Assembly: GCA_963576565.1 (NCBI GenBank)
Contig: OY755038.1
Coordinates: forward strand, 63,653,622 to 63,717,621
Reading direction: 5' to 3'
DNA length: 64,000 bases
From: Aspidapion aeneum
Taxonomy: Eukaryota; Arthropoda; Insecta; Coleoptera; Brentidae
How positions within the stretch are numbered: position 1 is the first letter of the stretch; each line of letters begins with the position of its first letter. A model generated the notes under the pieces. The model worked only from the letters and a program-made list of their open reading frames with translations, had not been told where the DNA came from and ran no database searches. Shown one piece after another: positions 34,288 through 46,007 of the stretch. A program made the position numbers and the translations under genes.

Positions 34288-34854
34288 CATTCCGAATTAA
34301 AATGTTTAGTTCCGAAATTTCATCTGACTCGAGCATAACTTGTAGTCCACCCAAGAAGAGAAGAGTTGAAAAAGACCCTTGTTCAAAGAAAGAAAATATT
34401 TTGCCTGGAAGGTACAACATTTGTAAAGATGAAAACAATAATTTTAATACATCCACTGCACTTGGCATGCTTAGAAATTCTTTTTACTCTTTTTTTAACT
34501 GAAGAGAATTTTGTAAACACAGTATACACAAGTAAGTATTCATGAATTATTTATTATTCAAACAGAAAATTGTTGATAAAAAAATTCTAGTGGAATTAAA
34601 AATTTTTATTTTGCGCCGCCACTGCCCATTTTTATCCAAGACAAGCAAATAGAATATTTTTGCGATGTTGCATGTGTCCGGACTTACCAAACGGAAATTC
34701 TATTTTCATCCCTATCTTGCTCATTAAATTCTTACTTGTATTTGGTCAATTGCGGTAAAAGCTTGATATAATGGCAATTTAGGCCCATGCCGGGTCTACC
34801 CGTAGGGTATAGAAGTCAATGATTTTAGCAGAATTTTTTAATAAATTTTAAGTC
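34288..34854. other. Spacer, no gene seen
   Basis: AT-rich. A 78-codon frame at 34266-34502 has no recognisable homology and starts inside the MITE. Confidence 0.55.
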
Positions 34855-35250
34855 AAACGACATTCAAAACAACGACATAGGGACATTTACAAGAGCGACA
34901 TTTAAAATAGCTACATATTAATAACGCTCTATAACGAAATAACGCGTATCAATACGGTGCGTGTTCAAAATAGAGCGTATCAAAATAGCGCGTGGTCAAA
35001 ACCATAATAACTCAGGGGGCCGGAACCTAAGATTTTTTTAGACACATTTCATTAATAAAAACAAAAAATAGCATAAAAAAAGACAACATAATGTTTTCGG
35101 CTTCCCCCAAGACATATACCAAGACTAAAATAGCGCACAGTAGAATAGCGCGTTCAAAAATAGCGCGTGTTTAAAGTAGAGCGTATCAAAATAGCGCGTT
35201 CAAAAGATTGCTATCAAAAAACGTCGCTGTTACAAAATAGTTCCACAAAG
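34855..35250. repeat. Cluster of ~16-bp TAGCGCGT repeats
   Basis: Two blocks (about 34855-35005 and 35125-35245) of variants of TTCAAAATAGCGCGTG and ATAGAGCGTATCAAA, at least eight in all, either side of a 120-bp unrelated stretch. The CG-containing motif stands out in AT-rich DNA. Confidence 0.8.
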
Positions 35251-36498
35251 GGGTATCTTCCTAACATATTTTTTTTAGAGAAACCTGAGATCTTTTTCGT
35301 GATTCTAAGATGTGTGAAGCCAACCCGAAAGAAACCAAACCGAACTGAACCGAGCCCAACCGAAATATTTTTTCCAAGAATTATAGTTTACACTTAAAAC
35401 GTATTTAGCTTATAAAACTGAAAATAGGGTTATTCGTGGGTTATTCTGTCGATTTATTCGTCCTAAACTCAAGAGACTACAGCGGAACACAGTATTGGGC
35501 TTATTTAAAATTTATTGGCATAAGTAACCGCTGACAAGGTCTGTCTAATTTCTAGACAGCTGCTTGTAATGGGAGACTTCGAGCAGCTAACTTTTAGCCT
35601 TTGAAAAAAGAGAGGCCTTCTGCATAAAATACCTAGATTAAGATTTTTTTGGATAATCAGTTATTTTGATTATGGAGTTTTGAACCATGAAAGTCAATCT
35701 GTTAATTTTATTCAAAGTGTTATGCCGTGTTTGTACGTTAATTAATGTTAGTCTTTTAGAAATAAAAATTACTAGTAAATTCTATGGTCTCTAAGGTCTA
35801 AGCTAAATTCTGCTAAAGAAATCAGAGTTTAAAAACTTAGTAGGGTCGCCCAAGTTTTCAGTCCTCTTAAAAAGCACACAATCATCCGAAAACCCTGGAA
35901 TTGAAGTGCCCTTTAAAAATGGTGTTAATGAAATCGATTATGAAACTACGATGCTTGTTCAAAACAATCCCCGCCGGCGCCATGGCCATGCAGCGCAGAT
36001 TTGCTTTGGATTCTCCAAATGTCGAAATAATAAAACGACAATAAAACATCATGCAAGTGTACTACAAATGCTAATTTGATAATTTCGTAAAAAAATCAAA
36101 GATGGTCAAATGTTTTCATGAGCCCAAAAATATACTCAATAAAATTAGAGAAGGCAAATTTCTCAAAAGTTAATTGCAAAGGTAAAGTCCTAAAAGACAT
36201 GTGAAAATTCCTCCTTGGACACAAGACCCCGAGAATTATTGTCCATTTATCGAAAATGGAACATTTTATTATTTTCATATATTTATTTTACAACTGTATT
36301 TAATTATGTAGATACGATATTTTAAATTATTATAATTACAACATGTATTGTAAATACGATATATTAAACAGTGTAATGACCCAAATTGAATTAAACTTAA
36401 TAAGCATTTATTGTATATAACAAAATATTTGAAATTAATAAAACAGAATAAAAATTGTTGTTTCTCACTATTGTGCCCAAGTCTATTTTGGGCCTAGC
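35251..36498. other. Spacer, no gene seen
   Basis: AT-rich, no coding homology or RNA gene on either strand that I can recognise. Confidence 0.6.
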
Positions 36499-37030
36499 AT
36501 ACCTGCTAGCAGAGTGTGAGACTGCGTTCTGACAATATTCTTTAACTTTATAGTAGCAAGTGCACGGCCTGGTTACTATATAGTTTTTACTTAAACCTAT
36601 AGCAGGTGCCTCGTCTGGTTATAGGTCTTTTACTCAAAACTCGTAGCAAGTGCCTAGCCTCGTTGCGAGTTCTTATTTCCGACTTACAGCGAGTACACTA
36701 GTCTAGTTGTAAGTCACCTTTAACATTCCTTCTACCTTATTGCAAGTGCCGTGACATATACCTGCTAGCAGAGCGTGAGACTGCATTCTGACAATAATCT
36801 TTAACTTTATAGTAGCAAGTGCACCGCCTGGTTACCATATAGATCTTACTTAAACCTATAGCAGGTGCCTCATCTGATTATGGGTCTTTTACTCAAAACT
36901 CGTAACAAGTGCCTAGCCTGGTTGCAAGCTCTTATTTCCGACTTACAGCAAGTGCACTGGTCTAGTTTTAAGTCACCTTTTTATTTCGCCTTATTGTGCC
37001 GTGACATAGGTCCCGTCTGGTAATAAGGCC
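36499..37030 (+). repeat. Hairpin array: constant 18-nt loop, changing stems
   Basis: Two tandem units of exactly 259 bp (36499-36757, 36758-about 37016). Each holds hairpins every 43-46 bp with loop consensus GCARGTGCMYNGYCTGGT and a short pyrimidine-rich spacer. Stems differ but stay self-complementary: TATAGTA/TACTATA (36549, 36574), ACCTATA/TATAGGT (36595, 36620), AACTCGTA/TGCGAGTT (36638, 36664), GACTTACA/TGTAAGTC (36681, 36708), GCCTTATT/AATAAGGC (36988, 37022). In the second unit the stems at 36808, 36854, 36897 and 36940 carry mismatches or G-T pairs. Function unknown. Confidence 0.88.
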
Positions 37031-38259
37031 TCTTTCTGTCCTTTACTCTAACAATCAAGAGTCTTAAGTAAATTAGCCTTAGAGCGACAAAGCTTAAAAC
37101 TACAAATATTAGATATTAAGTATATAGTTACCTATGCTTGTTTTTTAATAATGCGCTAAAAATACTATAAGAAAGGGAGAACTATTCTTTATTAATTTTA
37201 CACTAAGGGAATTAGTATTTGCAAATTCTAGCAGATGCAAATTGAGTTGATTTAACTAGTAATAAAAATTATAAGACTTATTAAATGGTGTGGGGATTGC
37301 CACGCCTGAAGTAGTAGGTGCGAAGTCCATCAGATGTCAGTAAAAGTAAAGGTTCAAAGCAAACATGAATTAAAAAAATCCCAAAACATGCGCACAAATA
37401 CACACGCGCCTTATAATCGCAATCCAAACTCCGCCAGCGTACGCTTAAGCGTATACCTACACAGTTCAAATACCATCCCTTTAGTCATCTGATTTATGTA
37501 TTGGATTCAGAAAAAAGTAGCTACTTATTTGCATGATTGCCGGCTCGTTTTAAAATATGGCAGATGTCAGTTAGGGTAAAGCAAATTTCCCTAGCAATTT
37601 CTAAAAATTATTATGAAAATTAACTGATTTATTAGGTTTATTTAAGGAAATAAAAAAATATTATAGTGTGCATTTTTTTTTTTTAATGAAATTTTTAAAA
37701 AATATAATAATAATAATAATAATAACTTGAACTGTCCGCAACCGGGAAAGATTTTTAAACGAGTTAGTTTAGATTAGTTCAGTTTGAAGTAAACATTACT
37801 AAAATCCCTGCAAAATAATGTTTAAGTGCCTACGTGACAACTCACCCTCAAACAAGAAACGTCAAAAAATGTTTGACAATTATTTGACGGATTTTGTTTA
37901 CCAAACAGGGTCGTCTTTCAATAAACACTATTTGATTTTCAGAAACATCTTTAACTATGAGCTTTGCATGGGTATGCAAATAAACGCTTTGCTCCTCGAT
38001 TGTGAATACACCCATCAGTAAATCAAAACAGAACTTTAACCTTTCTTCTGTAGCTTTTTGATTTTGTTGTTTTCGTGTTTATTTTATGACCGTGTTTTTT
38101 TTACTTCTGTATGTTGCTGTAGTGAAAATAAGTTACAAAAACTATTTTTTCTGAGTGAGTGTTAAAGCAGATTAAATATTCAATTTTGTGTTAGTGTGTT
38201 TTTCTTATTTAAAAAATATGGGGCGAAAAAAGCTGCAAATTTGGCTGAAATATGTATAA
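37031..38259. other. Spacer, no gene recognised
   Basis: Contains a short (TAA)n at 37705-37724. An ATG-started 67-codon frame at 37818-38021 has no homology I know and ordinary AT-rich composition, so I do not call it a gene. Confidence 0.55.
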
Positions 38260-39225
38260 ATTTAGATTTACATAAGGCAATAAAAATAAAATGTGCAACA
38301 TGTAAATCTTGTAATGGCGTTTCATGCACTTGCTATGAGCCTCCTGAATTTGTCACTTTTTGCATGATTACCTTTAGAAAAATGCACAGATAAAACTTTG
38401 GCACTATAATTTAGTATATTCTATTATATACCTAGATTTGAATGGTAGTTTTCAAAAAAAAAACTCAAAATTAAAAAAACTTAATTTTTTAAAATTTTAT
38501 TCTTCGCATTCCATCACAATAAATTTAAAGTTAAGTTGAGCTTTTTGACAGGGCCCTGTAGGCCCCCTTGAGGCTGCAGGCCCTAGGCAAGTGTCTAGGG
38601 TGCGTATAGGATAAAGGGGAACTGCAAATAGCGTGTGTTTTCCAGAATATTCGCGTGAATATGGCACTTTTAGTGGATTGGGATACAGTTCTTGGTATAT
38701 AGGAACCTTATGAAGCGATATTTGAGGCCCAATTGTCTTGAATGCTACTGAACAGGAAAGTTGCAGTGAATCGTTATTTTGTACTTGGTGGCTCGCCAAT
38801 GTATGTAGGCGTCCGCTCTTATGCGCCGGGCATAATAAATAAACTTAATTTTGGGTTTGCAATCTTTTTCAGAAATTAATTAATAAGAAAATCAATAAGA
38901 AAGTGAAAGAAAAAATAATACCAAAAGTTTTAAGAGAATTTTATTAAAGAAATAGACTAGATATACCTGTCAGTATTTATAAAGTTTAATTTCGTTATAC
39001 AGTGCATTTTTTTTATCATGCATCGCAGGATATGGTAAAATGTTAACTTTTTTTCTGCAGTTATTTAACAATTGTAACTTTGTCCACAGTTAGATAAGCG
39101 CCATACTACTTGACGAAAACATTTTGTCACAAAAACGAAAACTTCATTTAAATGACTCTTATTACATTAAGACACTGTATGTTAACGTAGTCCAAAGCGC
39201 GGTTTCGCCCCGCATTACAAATATG
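38260..39225 (+). repeat. Direct repeat D, copy 1
   Basis: Shares long stretches with 40045-40830: GCATGTAAATCTTGTAATGG-like, CGTGTGTTTTCCAGAATATT, TTTAATTTCGTTATACAGTG and TTGTCCACAGTTAGATAAG, in the same order and orientation. Confidence 0.85.
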
Positions 39226-40044
39226 GTTTTATTTCCTTATCTTAAATATTAAGATATTTATTTAAGACATTGTTACTTGTTTATATATAAACAATTAGAA
39301 GCAATACTCATATTTCTATAAAACCAAAACCTATATAATAAAGCAATCAGGAGTAATATCCTTGTCTTATTATTATTTACATAAAAAGAAGATTAATATA
39401 TATTATTTATATATTTTATTTATTGTAAAACATTATGTTGCCAAAATAAGTAACTCGAAATTGAATTAAACAATATTTATTACAAAACATTTGGTAATGT
39501 AGGTAAATACTTGCCTTTTTTGCACTCTATGTATGCTAATTTATTTTACAAACGTTTAGTGTTTAATTTTTAATAAATTTAAAGCAAAACGTTTATTAAT
39601 TAGCTAATTTATTTAAAAGTATAAAATTACGCATATAAACCATATGAAATACTGATATATTAATGCACTTTACACAAAGTGTCGAAGACAGCAGGTGACG
39701 TCACAAATAGCTAGTGCCGATTTCAGTTCCTAACGGGCCCTAGGCACTAATGGTGCCCCCTCCCCTCCCCTTAACAAAGTCGCTAAAAAAAACAAATAGA
39801 TTCAGTGGGACAAGTTGTATTTAATAAAAAAAAATCACGTAAAATATAGATAGGGATACTTAAGATAGACCTTAATATACCTATGTATTTTTCGACGCTT
39901 AATTTGAATCCGGAGTCAAAAAAGTCTATAAGCGCCTGGAAAGAAATTAGGTTCGGTTTGGGTTTTCCATTTTGATAATTTTTGGTATAAAAACTTTTCT
40001 GATGACCTGCAAACTTTTATGAAACATGTACTAAAATAAATTCA
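39226..40044. other. Spacer between the D repeats, no gene seen
   Basis: AT-rich apart from a short GC-rich patch near 39735-39775. Nothing recognised. Confidence 0.55.
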
Positions 40045-40830
40045 AATTTACATAAGACTATAAAAAGAGAATGTGCAGCATGTAAATCTTGTAATGGCGG
40101 TTCATAAACTTGCTATATGCCCCCCTGAGTTTGTCACATTTTACATGATTACCTATGCAAAAATGGCTAGATAAAACTTTGGCACCAAAATTTAGTAAAT
40201 TCTATTGAATACCTAGATTTGAATAGTAGTTAAAAAAAAACTCAAACTTAAAAAAAAAAGAATATTTTTTCATTTTATTATAAATTTAAAGGAAAATTGA
40301 GTTTTTGGACATGAGCCCTGCGGGCCCCCTTGAGGCTGCAACCCTAGGCCAGTGACTAAAATACCTAGAGGATAAACCAGCGCTGCAAACAGCGTGTGTT
40401 TTCCAGAATATTCGCGTGGATACGGCACTTTTAGTGGATTGGGCAGTCCTGCCTATTTAAAGTTCTTGGTATATACCAATCTTGTGAAGGGATATTTGAG
40501 ACCCAATTTTCTTTTTTGATTCAATTTTGAACCAGTATTTGTAAAGCTTAATTTCGTTATACAGTGCATTTTTTTTATCATACATCATAGGGATTTACAT
40601 GGTAAAGTTTTACCCACATGTTAACTTTTCTTTCACAATTATTTAACAATTGCAACATTGTCCACAGTTAGATAAGGGCCATACTACATGACGAAAACAT
40701 AATTTTGTTACAAAAACAAATACTCCATTAAAATAATCCCTCGTATACAAAATTTGATGCCATTCACGATACACTAACACAGCATGTCAGCAACGTGGAC
40801 CAAAACGCGGTTTAGCCGCGCATCACGTCA
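40045..40830 (+). repeat. Direct repeat D, copy 2
   Basis: Second copy, about 1.78 kb downstream of the first, with scattered indels and substitutions. It has no intact frame and no transposase, so the duplicated unit is an unclassified element or a segmental duplication. Confidence 0.85.
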
Positions 40831-41712
40831 TGCAGGCGACAAAATAGCAAAACTGGAATCCAGCTAACTTTTAATGTTGCTTTCGCGATCTGCGAGTGGT
40901 GGTCAAAGAATTAACATATTAACTTGAAATTTTGTACTATGGGCGCACCCGGGGCCCAGGCCCCCCCCAAGTCTTAGATTTTTTACACATTTGCCAGATT
41001 TAAAAAAAAAACAAAAATAGCTTAAAATTGAACATCATGAGGCTTCGCCCCCCCTCCCCAAGAGGGCTCGCCCACCCCCAAGACATATTGCTGGGTACGC
41101 CACTGTTTGTACAAAACGGCTAAGTACGCTTTAGAAACGTGGTAAAATTGGGCCAGATCAGAAAAATTAAAGGGCCCCAATTTGGGACCAAATTTTAAAC
41201 AATTGTAGGCCGAACCTTTGATCGATAACCGTTGAGTTAATATTTAATATTTGTATTTAGTTTTTGGATTTTAAAGATTTTTCGAAAAATATGCAAAATT
41301 TTAATATTTTTAAATAGTGGATCGGCCAAAATCTTTATTAGGTACTGAGCAAACGTTTTCGTTTACAATTGTTCAAATTTTGGTTTTTATCTATTGATTA
41401 GTTTTATAGTAGTGACTTGAAACGTTGTTGAAAACGAACTTTCAGAAAAGCCTTAAAATGAGGCAGTTGCAGTTATCTGCTACTTAGCTCTATTTTACCA
41501 AGCTTCTTTAGTATACTCAAGCGTAAATTTGTAAAGTTGATATCTTAGTTTCTATCTAATCTATGCCGATGGCCAAATTATCCTTTAACATTAGCTACAT
41601 GCCAACTACGCTATTTTGACTGCTTCACGGAAAGCGAGAAGTGACAATCAAGCGTCAGTATATATGGATGCGCACTGACATAGCATGTCTTAGTGTATCG
41701 TGGTGCCATTGA
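40757..41712. repeat. Inverted repeat pair bounding ~0.95 kb
   Basis: CACGATACACTAACACAGCA (about 40765) is mirrored by the inverse of TAGCATGTCTTAGTGTATCG (about 41681-41700). Arms of about 35 bp. Possibly a decayed TIR element overlapping repeat D. Confidence 0.5.
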
Positions 41713-42427
41713 TTTGTAATTTGGAAAAATTCTGTCAAGTTCTATGTGCGTAATCACTGCTTTTGGTTTAAAAATTTTTATTTATATATACATCTCTGTC
41801 GGTGCGTTATGAGCGGTTGCCTTATGGGCCGTTCGCCTATTTTTTCCTGGGCCGGCTTTCAGTTTTCCATCCAGCCCTGGAAGCTAAGGATCGTTACGTT
41901 TAAGAAATCCACTTACTTTTCCAATTTTTTTTAATTTTTTTATAAAGAATTATTTATAAAAACCCTCATGTACTCTGACCCTGTATATGATTTATCCATC
42001 CAGTGATTTTAGTTTTAAATGGAAATATTATGTTTATGCTCAAATTAAATTTTAATGCAGTATCTTGCATGACTCAGCTCTTGAAATTTTGTCTTGCTTC
42101 TCAACACAAAAAATTTCTCAAAAAAAAGATTTTTTTTTTGTTTTGTGGAAGAAAATAAATCAATAAGTTTTTTTATAGCTTACAATAAAAGTGTATAGGT
42201 CGTCACAATCACTGCCAAGTTTTATTGCTCGAGCTTTACATTTGAATTTTAATCAGATAGATGCAATCAAAATAAAACAACCTGTATCGTTGATCCGCAC
42301 TGGGCTCGAAATGAGCCCCACTTCGAAAAATAATAACATGGTGTACTGAAAAGTTTCGTTACGGTACGCAAAAGTGGAGACAAAAGTGGTTTAGGCTCTC
42401 CCAACTCTCCTAACAATTAAGGAGAAT
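41713..42427. other. Spacer, no gene seen
   Basis: AT-rich. The 62-codon frame at 41746-41934 has no recognisable homology. Confidence 0.5.
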
Positions 42428-42580
42428 GACAAATTTGACTTTGAGATAAAATACATCAAAGAAAAGTAGAACGTCTTGACGGATGCATTATCCAGAATCA
42501 GCTTTAAAGATTTAAATAATATTAGAGTAGAGTTAGTTCAAATTTTAACTGTTACAAGATCAAAGACAAAAAAATAGCAT
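42428..42580 (+). pseudogene. pol: Ty3/gypsy remnant: RNase H end
   Basis: In frame it reads DKFDFEIKYIKEK, a stop, then NVLTDALSRISF. The (A)DALSRI motif marks the end of RNase H in gypsy-type polyproteins. It is followed by about 30 further codons and a stop. It lies in the order expected upstream of the integrase fragments at 43384, 44441 and 47185. One internal TAG and the fragmentary state show it is dead. Confidence 0.7.
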
Positions 42581-42890
42581 TCACAAAAAAATTACTCGAA
42601 TTTGAATAAAATTCAACAGACTGACACCAAAAACATTACAAACTTATGATAATTACGATTTATTTAAAATGCCTGTAAAAATTTATAATTAAACAGTCAC
42701 CTAGGAAAATTTTGGAAAAAATACATTTTGTTCTAAATGTACAATGTTTTTTACTAATGGCAATTTTTCATTAGGGAAAATTTCGTCTCAGCTACAGAAA
42801 ATGGCCAGTTGAAAAAAAAAATTGAAAAGTTAAAATTAAGAATGAATATACAGGTGGACAATAGAAAATATTAGAAAGAAACCAAGGTCA

Positions 42891-43177
42891 ATAGAGAATT
42901 ATTGAAATACAGCTAGGCTATAATTGTGCCAGGCACTACTTTGACACATTCACATTGAAAGCTGACAGTTAATCCTTCAAAATTGACATACCAAAGTCGA
43001 ATTTAAAACTTTTGTCGTTTATATAATTTCAATTATTAAAAGAAGGCACTATTTATTCCGGTTCATATAGTAAACAAAGCCCGTGTGTAGAAAGATCATA
43101 GCTGATATTACAATCTGAAGGTGTCAAAAATGTGCCTGGCACTACTATAGCCTGGCTTTATTTCAATAATTTTCTAT
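42891..43177. mobile_element. MITE with ~55-bp inverted ends
   Basis: Left end ATAGAGAATTATTGAAATAC and GTGCCAGGCACT are mirrored at the right end (about 43118-43177). About 287 bp, no gene, no clear target duplication. Confidence 0.75.
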
Positions 43178-43383
43178 ATATCGTTGGAAAAATATGTCAC
43201 GAACCGTTGCATCATATGTTAGAAGCTACCAAAAATGACAATTCAACAAAATCAAAATAAAACAAATTGAACCGATGGTAATTACGCAAACAACGCAATA
43301 GGTATTTGATATTGTTTCTTCACTGTTGGCCCATTTTTGAAATAAAATAAAATAATATTTATGCCGTTACTATGCAGTGCGAA

Positions 43384-43530
43384 CTTATAAAGTACGTCAT
43401 TATAGAACCCATCCCAAACAAAGAAGCGCTGAAGCAAAAGCTATTGTTGAAAACTTTACCTTGATATTTGGACCCATTCATGAGGGAGATAAAAACATAT
43501 GGGAACCGAATATTAAAATGAAGTTTTATA
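43384..43530 (+). pseudogene. pol: Ty3/gypsy remnant: integrase core
   Basis: IEPIPNKEA and, after a frameshift near 43430, EAKAIVENFTLIFGPIHEG resemble the IPIPNKEA...AKAIVE...FGP segment of gypsy integrase cores. Short, frameshifted and without its catalytic flanks, so non-functional. Same strand and order as the other fragments in this region. Confidence 0.6.
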
Positions 43531-43770
43531 TAAATTGTCCAGCATGTTAAATATCAGTCAAAAATTTTCGACGGCACGGCGCCGTACCCCCATCAGAGCA
43601 TTGGTGGGTGTGAGCGAAAACATCATCAGTCTTACACCTGATTCCCACCTACGACTTTCTCGTGGGTGCCCGCTCACGCGTCACATGATCTCAATATGAA
43701 ATGTTATCACAGTTATGTGATGCGTGCACAAGCACGCACGAGAATGTCCTAGGTGGACACCGGGCTTTAA

Positions 43771-44435
43771 GGTGGCTTCCCACGGCCAGTAATTTTACAA
43801 GCCAGGCCGCGCCGCGACGGGGTAACGGGCGGCGCGTAGATCGGAACGGACTTTAGGCGAAACTCTTCCCACGGCGTGTTTGTGCCCATGTACCTTTCCA
43901 AAACCGATCAGCTGTTTACATATTTTTGTGTTTACTGGTGCTCGGGTTTGGTGATTAGACAACTTGTTTTGGTGATTATCGGTACTGTCGGAAGAAGAAA
44001 AAACTATTGCGGCAGCCGCTGTTATACTTTTTAATGTATATATCGTAATGTCACCAACACCGCCTTTTAATTTACCTTGGATACGACTCCACGAATCGTG
44101 CATCTCGTTTCGGTTTTAATGACTGTGACTTTTTGTATTCCATAACGCGGGCTCATTTTCATATAAATTAATAAATTCGTAAATAATTTCGTTCGTCCAC
44201 TCCATATTGTAAAGCAACAAAAGTAACTTGCTGCAGAGTCAAAACAAAATGACGATGTCTGCCCCAACAACAACAGGTCTGCACAGACATGAACGCGCCG
44301 CGCCGGCCAGTTCGCGCCTTTGAAGTTACCGACTCGCCGCACCTCCTTGCGCTACCTCAGGCGACCGTCTTCCTACGGCGTTGGCGCGAGCTGGCGCGGC
44401 CCTGCCTGCAGAAACACGGGCCGTGGGAAGCCACC
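43771..44435. mobile_element. GC-rich TIR element, 665 bp
   Basis: Ends GGTGGCTTCCCACGGCC and its inverse (about 44419-44435), flanked by TTTAA on both sides (43766-43770, 44436-44440). The pattern also fits a 3-bp TTA duplication with ends AGGTGGC, as in PIF/Harbinger, so the superfamily is open. It is much more GC- and CpG-rich than its surroundings and is inserted in gypsy integrase sequence. Reading frames inside (43795-44342) look fortuitous. Confidence 0.78.
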
Positions 44436-44440
44436 TTTAA

Positions 44441-44590
44441 ATGAATACATCAGGTCTTATTTAACGCGTTTACAGATTGGGATAAATAGATTAAGTTTTA
44501 CGCTTTGCTATAATACAACTCTGGGAGGATAACATGATTACACTCCATTTGAATTCATGTTTGGCAAAACTTCCCAATGACCTTTGAAGT
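44441..44590 (+). pseudogene. pol: Ty3/gypsy remnant: integrase after the core
   Basis: NEYIRSYL, then in shifted frames DWDK and TLCYNTT, and YTPFEFMFGKT. This is the CYNTT...TPFE(L/F)(V/M)FGK segment that follows the catalytic Glu in gypsy integrases. It has several frameshifts and a stop. It begins right at the edge of the TIR element at 43771-44435. Confidence 0.7.
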
Positions 44591-45086
44591 ATAGTTGACC
44601 GTTGCACTATAGGATAAAAAATCCAAATTTTGGCCAATATAGGAAGAAAATAGGTCTACCTTTTAGTTATAAAATTACCACCAAAAATATTTAAAATGAC
44701 CAAGTCATCAATATTGGTAATAATAACATTTGAAATCTAAGTAGGCTGTGCTTGATGACAGCGCAAACTCAGCTTATACGTCGAATCAAGTATTCCTTTG
44801 TTTTTTCTTTAAATATTTACTGATATTTCAAAAGGCGCTGTACCAAAGATATTAATTTAAAAGTGATTTCTTTTTATTACCCAAGAAGGTAAGATTGATT
44901 AATTATATACCTTTTGTTTTTAGAAGCTTACCTATTTTTTATTTGCTGGTTTTTAATCAATATATAGCAGAAATCTGGCAAAAGAAATAAAATTGTTTGG
45001 TTAGGTTGAATTACAAAATGAGATCCGCAAAGATCCGATCAGGCCGATATGTAATAATATTCTTTAGAGTTTAGGCTAAAAGGCTG
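44591..45086. other. Spacer, no gene seen
   Basis: AT-rich, nothing recognised. Confidence 0.5.
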
Positions 45087-45759
45087 TTGAAAACCGTTTG
45101 CAACTATTTGCAACAAAGGAGTTTTTTTTTACTTTTGGATGAACTCTGCATTAAAAATCAAGACCTTTTTGATGTGTGGTTGTCTGGGATAACACAAGTT
45201 TCCTTTGAATTAATTCATCATTTTTGGGTAATATTAGTTTCCCTGTGTTGCCAATTGCCTTTAAATTTGACAAACTTTGAGAACTACTGCTTTGAAACTG
45301 CTTATATTTTTATGAGCACTTATCCTTGGTTTCCTATGCCAGCTAGTGTACACAAGGTGCTTATTCACAGCAAGCAGATTTTGCAGAATTGTTTATTACC
45401 AGCTGGGTTTTTGGGAGAGGAAGCCTCAGAAACGAGAAACAATATCTACAAGCATGATCGGGAATACCATACCCGAAAAAGTAGTAAAATAAATAATTTA
45501 ACAGCCATTTTCAATAGGGCAGTGGACACTTCAGATCCGTTAATCTCAACTTTGTCACTTATGTCGAAAATCCAAACTGAAATCGAAAGTGTTACCTGAA
45601 GATGTAAGAAATTTTTTACAATCACCCGATGAATATTTATCTAAATCAGGTTTACTTGAAAATAACAGCCAATCCAGTAGTGTTGAGCCAGATCATGAAT
45701 TTTTATTTGACATTTCAGAATTAGATAGCTTAGAGTTGGATTCGGAAAAAAAAGATTAA
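45087..45759 (+). pseudogene. Transposon-like protein remnant (unclassified family)
   Basis: Open from about 45087 (the first codon is TTG, so not a real start). It contains YPWFPMPASVHKVLIHSKQI, then LPAGFLGEEASETRNN, YHTRKSS and DPLISTLSLM. After SVT the frame closes at 45599. One reading shift later it continues as LPEDVRNFLQSPDEYLS and an acidic tail ending at TAA 45757-45759. From memory, similar SVHKVLIHG...LP.GQLSEEA.EARN...R...R proteins occur in many copies in arthropod and cnidarian genomes and are probably transposon-borne. I know no assigned function. This is a 5'-truncated, frameshifted copy between gypsy fragments. Confidence 0.65.
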
Positions 45760-46007
45760 GTAAAACTTCAAGAAAAGTTAAGTGATCTGCAATATTTAGA
45801 CTTTGCTATTTTTGAGTAAATATAACTAAAATTTTTCAATATCCAGCCATTTTTATTTGTGGAAGTATCCAGGAATTCCGGATAATTAGGGTGAATGTGA
45901 GATGTTTTTTATGAATATAGAACTAGAACAAACAGTGTAATTCTGATTTGGCACTTTTGGGGATTTTAAGGTTATTTAAGGGAAAGAGATAAAATATGAA
46001 GTTAACT

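Noticed and set aside
36499..37030. CRISPR-like array
   Set aside because: Eukaryotic context, no cas genes, and the constant part is an internal loop with complementary flanks rather than a repeat separated by unique spacers.
37818..38021. Small host gene with ATG start (67 codons)
   Set aside because: No motif, no homology I recognise and no splice or promoter evidence; length is compatible with chance.
43795..44342. GC-rich reading frames of 91-102 codons on the minus strand
   Set aside because: They lie within a TIR element of high GC content, where stops are rare by chance, and show no domain.
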